NCBI GenBank assembly: GCA_026225945.1
Contig: JAMJFZ010001815.1
Span: 728,001 to 792,000, forward strand
DNA: 64,000 nucleotides
Direction: 5' to 3'
Origin: Cricetomys ansorgei
Lineage: Eukaryota > Chordata > Mammalia > Rodentia > Nesomyidae
Part shown: positions 57,680 to 64,000 of the stretch, piece after piece
How the letters are laid out: the number at the start of each line of letters is the position of its first letter
Position numbering within the stretch: the stretch's first letter is position 1
The notes under the pieces: model-generated
What the model was told of the DNA's origin: nothing
Seen by the model: the letters and a program-made list of their open reading frames with translations, nothing else
Database searches by the model: none
Translations under genes and position numbers: made by a program

Positions 57680-58299
57680 TCATCCACCTCTTGATCTGAC
57701 TGCAGGCACTCTTTCCTCAGCATCTGAAGGACCAGTACCTGCACAGCATCCACTCAACCTACTTTGTGGGTAGGGCGGCTATGACAGTGACAGAGGTTAA
57801 TTACCCTGAAGCCAGGCAGATGGGGGCCAGTATGGCCCGGGGCGCTGGGTTTTTGCTGCTCCCCGGGGGCTGGCACGTACACTGTCAGCACTCCAGTGAC
57901 ATCTTCGGTCTTGTGCACTTAAGATTCGTAAAAATACTCTTGGTCTTTTCAAGTCCTAAAAATGCAGGCCGCATGCGGCGTTGGTCTCAGACATCCATTT
58001 CCCCTAGGAACTGAACCTGGGCGGAAGATCACGTTAGTGCCCACCTGGGGTTGGGGCTCCCGGTCGCTCCGGGCTCCGAGCACTGCTGGGATAGTTTCCC
58101 CCAAGCCGATCTCAGGTGCGGTTCCCGAGTCGCGCGCACTCAGCCTGCTCCGGTGGCGAAGTCTCGGGGTCTCCATCGGCAGGCACAGGTGCGGAGCAGA
58201 CTCCTAGGAGCGCTCCCTTCTCAGGGAGCAAGCCATGCCAGAGGTAGAGACGAGTGCCAGTTGCTGGGCGCAGGGGTGAGGCTCTCGTCAACTAGCGGC

Positions 58300-59051
58300 A
58301 CACGAGTTAGCCTTAATTTAGCCGGGAAATTGCGCAATCCTCAGAAGGGCATACTGCGCCTGCGCAGGATCCGAGCAGGGGGCGTGTCAGGGGGCGTGTC
58401 TGCTGTGGCAGACGAAGGGGCGGCGCTGGATGAACCGGCTGGTCTACTGCGCTTGAGGAGGACGAAGGTAGAGGCGGGGCCGAGGGCGTGTCTGAGGGCG
58501 TGGGCGTGGCTACTGAGGCCCGGGAACCGGCTAGGTCAGAGGGGCGTGCCTACTGCACCCGCAGAAGGCGAGGGCTGGGGGCGGGGACGGGGGTGTGTCT
58601 AGATTGCCAAAAGACCCGACAGGTACCGAGCCTGCGGGAGGGGGCGGGGCGAGGGGGACTACGGGGGCGGTACCTACTGCGCCTGCGGAGAAAGGTGGGG
58701 CTGCGGGAGTCGCCGAGTGCGCCTGCGTGACGCGGCGGCGGCGCGTTAGCTCCCACCCGTTGGCCGCCGCCTCAGCCGCCGCTCCTCCGGAGCCGCGCAC
58801 GCGCCGCCGCCGCCGCCCCCGGCCCGCGCACGCCCCGCGCCTGTCCTGCGCCTGCCTTGGCCAGCGCTTGCCTGCCGCCTCCTCCCCGGCCCGTTCGGCG
58901 CCCTCTCGGCCTCGGCTCTGCGCCCGCAGCATGCAGCAGCAGCCCGGGTGGCGGCGGCGGCGGTGAAGCAAGGGCCGTGCGCCCGAGCGGGCGGCGCGGG
59001 AGGGCGGCGGCGTCTTTGTTGCGGCCGGGCCGCTGCGGCCTTTGTCTGCAG
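58300..59051 (+). promoter_or_regulatory. CAMSAP1: CAMSAP1 CpG-island promoter and 5' UTR
   Basis: Very GC- and CpG-rich, without TATA. TACTGCGCCTGCG-type motifs recur at 58352, 58445, 58551, 58675 and (AGTGCGCCTGCG) 58715, close to the NRF1 half-site pair TGCGC/GCGCA. GGGGCGG and GGGCGTG boxes for Sp/KLF factors lie between them. The leader contains runs of CCG codons (58800-58820) and a short upstream ORF at 58931. The CpG island itself begins near 58000. The start site is not defined by sequence; 58720-58900 is likely. Confidence 0.75.
58931..58966 (+). CDS. possible 11-codon upstream ORF before CAMSAP1
   Basis: An ATG with A at -3 opens MQQQPGWRRRR followed by TGA, 85 bases before the CAMSAP1 start and in another frame. 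It is only real if transcription starts upstream of 58931. If so, it could lower translation of the main frame. Confidence 0.35.
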   Translation: MQQQPGWRRRR

Positions 59052-59208
59052 ATGGTGGACGCGGGCGGTCGCTCCGCCGCCGAAGGCTGGAGGAGGATGG
59101 AGGCGCCGCCGGAGGGCACCGACCTGGTGCCGCTGGACCGCTACGACGCGGCGCGGGCCAAGATCGCCGCCAACCTGCAGTGGATCTGTGCGAAGGCCTA
59201 TGGCCTAG
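59052..59208 (+). CDS. CAMSAP1: CAMSAP1 first coding exon (residues 1-52), rest of gene beyond window
   Basis: Calmodulin-regulated spectrin-associated protein 1 recognises and stabilises non-centrosomal microtubule minus ends in the cytoplasm (family knowledge: N-terminal CH domain, coiled coils, C-terminal CKK domain). The exon encodes the CAMSAP1 N-terminus: MVDAGGRSAAEGWRR, then PLDRYDAARAKIAANLQWIC and AKAYGL. It stops at TAG|GTGGGC, leaving one G to start the next codon (an Asp in the family, from memory). The ATG at 59052 is the first in frame; it has C at -3 and G at +4. An in-frame Met at residue 16 has a better context. No second exon is seen before 64000, so intron 1 exceeds 4.79 kb. 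Only the segment before the CH domain is present. Confidence 0.93.
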
Positions 59209-59227
59209 GTGGGCGGGCACGGCGGGG

Positions 59228-59545
59228 GCCGGGGTCGGGGGATGGGATTCCTCTGGGACGGACGAGGAACGAATCGAGCTCCGGGATGGTGGTGGAGGGG
59301 CACCGACGCGGGACGGACTGGTGTCGGATACGACCGGGAGATGTCAGACGGGTGCGGGAGCCGGGGGATGGAATCAGAGGGAGACGGACCGGGGTCGGAC
59401 TGGGACGGGGGATGGGACCAGAGGGATACAGACGGGGAACGGACTGGACTAGATGATGAGACAGAGGGGTCAGAGAGGGGACTGACATGCCGGGGGATGG
59501 GACCAGAGGGGATCCGACGGATCTGGGGGATGGGACGCCCAGGGT
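59228..59545 (+). repeat. Degenerate G-rich minisatellite at the start of CAMSAP1 intron 1
   Basis: The phrase GGGGGATGGGACCAGAGGG and relatives (GGGATGGGATTCCTC, GGGGGATGGAATCAGAGGG, GGGGGATGGGACGCCC) recur with interspersed GACGG(A/G)(A/C)CGG. Purine-rich on the + (sense) strand. Confidence 0.75.
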
Positions 59546-60624
59546 AAGGTCTGGGGACGAGGACCAGGGATGGAGACAGCCAAGGTTGGGAATGATGCCA
59601 GTGACAGGGCCAGGGCGCGTCTTCGCGCGGTGTCGGTACAAGTCTGCTGTCCTGGCGGCGGCCCAGGTGAGCAAACGCTGAGGTCGCCCAGGGTCGGTCC
59701 CGGCACGGGACTGCGCTCGCGTGCCACCCATGCTCTGGGGTGGAGGGTGCTGTACTAGTGTAGTATTATTTTCTGGCCACTGAACTGGCCCTCTGAGCCC
59801 AAGGACTCTTGCCTGAATAACTACTGCCTCACCATCTTCTACTGCATATAGGGTTGGCCAGAAGGGTGGATAGTTTGAGGCTTAGTCCAAGGGGACAAAC
59901 CTACAGTCCCAGCCATTCTGGTTTATAGATTGTGAATTTTGATACTAAACAGAACATGAGCTATTGAATACTCCAAAGTTAAATTTTGTGTTACACAGAT
60001 TGTGCAGAAACCATCATGATCTTCTTTGGTTAATTCCTGTTGTGAAGAACAAGGTAACCTTGTAATGAAACCCCATTTATGAGGCCTAATATGCTTAATG
60101 GATTAAGACGCTCTGGATTGGTGCCCTGGGAACTTTGCAGACCAAATAATGCTGGTAATGAGTTGGCCCAGAGGTTCTAATATCGATTACAAGTGCCTTG
60201 TTTCAGGCACAAGACTTAAGAGTTAAGTATTTGTGAGTTCCACCAATTTGAAGCATAAATTGCCCATGTTCTGGCAAAAACATTACCGCCAAATTGGGTT
60301 GCTGAGATAACCCTTTCAGGAAAGGGCTAGGTGACTACTTTTAAGAACTTGCTAAGCAGGTGTTCTCTGTAACAGTGGCCTGTGTGGATGCAGGCCTCCA
60401 ACTGGTCATTAGGACAAACATGTTTTGTGAGTCTTGGGATTAAATAAACTTCTTTTAAAAATTTAAATGTAATGCTGTAGTATAAAGCTAGCAGTGAGGA
60501 AGTAGTTCTTTCTTTTACAATTATTCAGTTTTATAATTCTTGGTCACTGTTTCTGTTGAGTTTCAGGGTTTGCATGGTTGTGGAGAACGCTGCTATGTAC
60601 TTGACTTTAAAAATGCAGTTGAAG

Positions 60625-60716
60625 AAGCCGGGTGGTGGTAGTGGCTTATGCCTTTAATCACAGCACTCGGGAGGCAACACAGAGAAGCCCTGTCTGGAAA
60701 AAAAAGAAAAAGTGCG
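60625..60716 (+). mobile_element. B1 SINE with internal deletion
   Basis: AGCCGGGTGGTGGTAGTGGC to CTCGGGAGGCA joins directly to ACACAGAGAAGCCCTGTCTG and a tail; about 65 central bases are missing. Confidence 0.85.
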
Positions 60717-60857
60717 ACTGGTAAAAGGTGTCTGGTACCTAACTAGAGCAGATAGTGCCTGGCCATCAGTCGCATCCATACACCCCCACTCCCCCCTGCT
60801 GTAAACCTTATGCTCATCATTGTTTTGCTTCTAAGCCATATCATTCAGTTCTGCATG

Positions 60858-60976
60858 CTTTTTTGTTTGAGGCAGTGTTTGGCTTGGGATTTCCTATGTA
60901 GACCAGTCTGTTTTTGAAGTCACAGCGATCCGTCTGCCTCTGTCTGCCTGAGTGCTGGCATTAAAGGTGTGCGCCC
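60858..60976 (-). mobile_element. B1 SINE
   Basis: TTTGAGGCAGTGTTTGGCTT, GATCCGTCTGCCTCTGTCTG, GGCATTAAAGGTGTGCGCCC. Confidence 0.8.
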
Positions 60977-63360
60977 CTTTCTAGTGCTGTCTTTTGAGGC
61001 TTTCTTTCTGTACATTATGTTCTTAGGCTCATCCTAGCTCCCAGCATTCTTTTCCCCTGTATGTGACTAAGGCTAGCTAGCCTAGCACATACCATTGTCT
61101 CACAGGTGCTGGCTTCTTTCCAGATTGTTGCTGTTAAACATGGTACATTCTTGGGCATTGCTCCTAGTCCTGTGTACATGTCCTCAATCCTGTGTGTATA
61201 TATTCTTTTAACCTTTGTGTTGGGGTTGGAACTCAAGGCATTGTTGGGCAGTACTCTGGCTGAGCTGCCTTCTGTGATTTTAAGGTTGGCCATGTGGAAA
61301 TAGTTTACTTAGGCTCTATTTACTTTATAGTTTCTTTAACAGGTGAATGTATTTAGTTATGTTTAGCTTTAATGGTTAGCTTGGGGTTTATAGTATCGAG
61401 AGATAACTTTTCCTCATTGTTGGCACCTGGTTAGTTTAGTTTTAGTCTAATACCAGATTGCTCATGAGGTCTTGCTGCCTCATCAATAATGGAGCAAATG
61501 GGCTTTAAGGTTTTAGAAGACCGGAAGGAAGAGCAGGACTGAGGACCAGCATGAGGCCTGAGCCTAGGTGATCCTGTGACCTGAGACAGGGCCTCTGCTA
61601 GCAGAATGTACATCACATGGGTGTTAGGAGGTCTAGTTCCCTCCATTCATTGTTGTAAATGAGAAAGTTTCCATTCTATACCTAGCTTCAGAATCTGGAA
61701 GGTACCAATTTATATGACCAAGCTGGCTCAGCTGGAGAGGTACTTATGGTCTTCATAGCCTGGTATGAATTTACTTCTTCCAGCCTGGAGCTGTGTTTTC
61801 CAGGAATCTGGGTGGGGAGAAGAGTTTTGGCAAGATACATAGGGACCCTCCCCCACCCCCCAGTAAAATTCTGATCCTATTCCAGGGGTGAGTCTTTATT
61901 TTTGACAACCCCATATGCCTCTCAGCTTAGGTTGGTGCTCACTGGTCATACTGCTTTCCATTTGGATGCTTCAGTGGCAACTTAATTTGGGTGGGTGGTC
62001 GTAGAGAAAGAGTCTTGTATGTCTTATATGTTACACACTTTTTGGTTAAGTCATGAAGTGAAACCAGTTTTCCTTCTGTGTAGGAGTTGAAAGTGTGGTG
62101 GAACTGTGGGGCTAGCTACTGGAGACTCCATTGTCACTTGCCCCTGGGTTCTGTGTTTCTGTACCAGGCTGCTCTCTGCAGTGAGCGGCAAGCTCTGGAG
62201 CTCACACTAGCAGGCCTGGGGCTTACTGGGGCTTACGGTTTTAAAGAAGCATTTTCTCCAGATTTTTTTCTGCTCTCGTGCCACAACCAAGATTTGGGGG
62301 CTGCCCTGTACTCCTATTTTTAGGTCCCTTCTCTTCTTTTTCTGGCAACTCTTGCATGACATTGACAGCCATTTAGTTAATTTTCAGGAATAACTTATTA
62401 GGCATGCTGAAAATTGTTCACTTAAATGTGTCTGCAAAGAGGAGTGGCGTTTGCTTAGCTGCAAGAATGTGATAGCATTTGTGTGAAGGCTGTAATAAAC
62501 TGATAGAGAAGTTTAAAGGGGTGATTTGAAAGACCGTTTATTTTACTGAAAGTGTGCTGGACCAGGGCTGCAGCAGTCCTGGGTTTTGCTTCTGGTCCAT
62601 TTGCATTTTATTTGTGCCCTTAGGAAGCTCAGCAGTATCTAGGCTCTGGTTTCAGGGGACAGTAGGCGAATACTAGTTTTTATCTCTCAAGGACAGTGAA
62701 ACACACAGGGACCGGATAAGAAGGCTCTCAGCTGGTTACAAGGAGATTGCTCTGTGGCTCAGCAGAAACTGATTTGTCCTTTTGCCCCAGAGCTGAGCTG
62801 TCCTGAATCCTAGGCCCAGTTAGGAGCTCATCCTTCTCACCTTACCAGCAGCAAGCTGGGCTGGAGAGGGTTGATGGCCTGGCTATAAGATTCGGAATAC
62901 CTAACCAGGAATGCTGCTCCCCATCCTCTTTTCTGCCCTCCACTCCATTCTCCCAACGTCACCAGAGTCCTTCAGACTGCTGAGAGTAAGAAGAGGACCT
63001 GTGGCCCATGCAGCCCAGTTCCTAGGAAATTTGTGCTAGACCCACTGCTGGCAGCAAAGTACTTATAGGCTGTTTTGCCTAGCCAGTGTTAGGAGCAGAG
63101 AGCCCTTTCCTGACTCCAGGAGTTGCTAGAGTCATGGTATTGTGTGGTTTAGTGGCATTTGGTCTAAAGGATTTCACTACTGGGGACCCCTTTCCATAGC
63201 TCCAGAGCTAGCTGGAACTGCTCACTGCTTCTTCTCTCTTTGGACTGGCCAGGTTTCTCTGGGAACAGTCTACTGCCTGGACCCAGTTCAGAAATGTGTT
63301 GTCAGGTTGTTTTAGGTTGTGCTTTGTTAAGACTACTGGTTCATGAGTTTAGATTGTGGT

Positions 63361-63570
63361 TTTATTTATTTTTATTTTAAGTGGGTACATTGCATGTATG
63401 TATGTGTACCATATGTGAACCTGATGCCCACGGAGGCTGGAATAAGCCATCAGGTCCCCTGGAACTGGAGTTACATATGGTTGTGAGCTCCATGTAAATG
63501 GTGAAAATTGAGCCCCTATCTTCTGGAAGAACAACCAGCCTGCTCTTAACCACTAAGCAATCTCTAGAGC
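63361..63570 (-). mobile_element. B2/B3-type SINE
   Basis: CATCAGGTCCCCTGGAACTG, GAGTTACATATGGTTGTGAG, CTCTTAACCACTAAGCAATC. Confidence 0.82.
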
Positions 63571-64000
63571 CCCTAGACTGTTTTTAAATAGTCTTTTGTT
63601 ATTCTTGACAAGAGAGTTGGGTGTTTCTGGGTGGGATGGTCCAGCAGCCTCAAATGTTTGCTGAGCAAAGAGAAGCCTGAAGATGTAGGGGCTGCTGGCT
63701 GGCAGTGGTTGCCATGACCCTTCCTCCACAGGGTGTCTGGAGAACCTCCTGTCTTCTGGTTCTGGTATCTCTGTGAGGGTGGGAGTCCTGGCTCTCTCAT
63801 AGACTATTGTGCAGAATGCTCAGGTGCTTGTCATTATGTTCTGTGGGGGAATTTAGTTTTTAGAGTTGTGCCTATATATGTTCTTCCTGGCATCAGGCCA
63901 GGAGTTAAGTACTCATTAGAGAATGAAAATCTATCTTTAATCTGTTAGCTAATCCTTTGACCCTCCAAAGGGTTAGCTGCTGTTGTGTTTCAGAAGGTTA

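Larger units (their letters stand above)
43801..57999. other. Intergenic region between UBAC1 and CAMSAP1
   Basis: No intact gene. Listed separately: SINEs, AT/GT microsatellites, an L1M 3' end, the inverted repeat, a PIH1D1 pseudogene and an L1 ORF2 fragment. The stretches 45800-46200, 47220-48200, 48930-49510, 49890-52730, 52850-53380, 54745-55010 and 56890-57430 hold nothing I can identify. 50560-50720 repeats an AACTGTC-like motif about five times and may belong to an unrecognised interspersed repeat. Confidence 0.7.
59209..64000 (+). other. CAMSAP1: CAMSAP1 intron 1 (5' part)
   Basis: It starts with a G-rich degenerate repeat (59228-59545) and remains CpG-rich to about 59720. The rest is AT-richer unique sequence with two B1 elements (60625-60716, 60858-60976) and a B2/B3 (63361-63570). 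Stretches 59760-60620, 60980-63350 and 63575-64000 show no gene I can support. Confidence 0.8.

Noticed and set aside
58051..59456. Several long frames on both strands around the CAMSAP1 promoter
   Set aside because: Low stop density in very GC-rich DNA. Only the frame from 59052 matches a known protein.
59209..64000. A second CAMSAP1 exon
   Set aside because: I looked for the conserved residues that follow the first exon (NIPEDLRDPF-like) after an AG acceptor and found none.

Overview
The window is nuclear DNA of a muroid (mouse- or hamster-like) rodent. It is dense in B1, B2, B3, B4 and ID-type SINEs, long (TG)n runs and old L1 fragments. It carries two mammalian genes on the + strand in the human 9q34.3 order: UBAC1 followed by CAMSAP1. 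Several B1 copies share a 3' variant (GAGTTAC-AA/AG/CA-CAGAG instead of the usual mouse GGCTACACAGAG), which suggests a rodent other than Mus. I cannot name the species.

Layout. 1-22040: gene-poor flank upstream of UBAC1. I found no protein gene here. It holds an interstitial telomeric repeat (957-1073), a 525-bp TG-rich microsatellite (13148-13672), several SINEs, and AT-rich non-repeat blocks that look like conserved non-coding elements (best: 8745-9545 and 18130-18430). 22040-22680: CpG-island promoter and first exon of UBAC1. 22482-43386: the complete UBAC1 coding region, ten exons with GT-AG borders and an unbroken 408-residue reading frame. Its polyadenylation signals are at 43774-43783. 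43800-58000: intergenic, with SINEs, an L1M 3' end, a nearly perfect 369/366-bp inverted repeat (48212-48580 and 49517-49882), a broken processed copy of PIH1D1 on the - strand (53386-54307), an older L1 ORF2 fragment and further repeats. 58000-59260: CpG island, promoter and first coding exon of CAMSAP1. The rest, to 64000, is CAMSAP1 intron 1.

UBAC1 (KPC2) is the ubiquitin-binding partner of the RNF123 E3 ligase. CAMSAP1 binds microtubule minus ends. They are neighbours with separate CpG-island promoters, and nothing in the sequence ties their functions together.

I found no undescribed biological system. The observations most worth a second look are the threefold ZNF143/THAP11-like plus ETS-like module in the UBAC1 promoter, the young inverted duplication at 48.2-49.9 kb, the reiterated NRF1-like motifs before CAMSAP1, and the candidate conserved non-coding elements. 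Exon borders were read by eye and checked for phase. Repeat boundaries are approximate, to about 5-20 bases.
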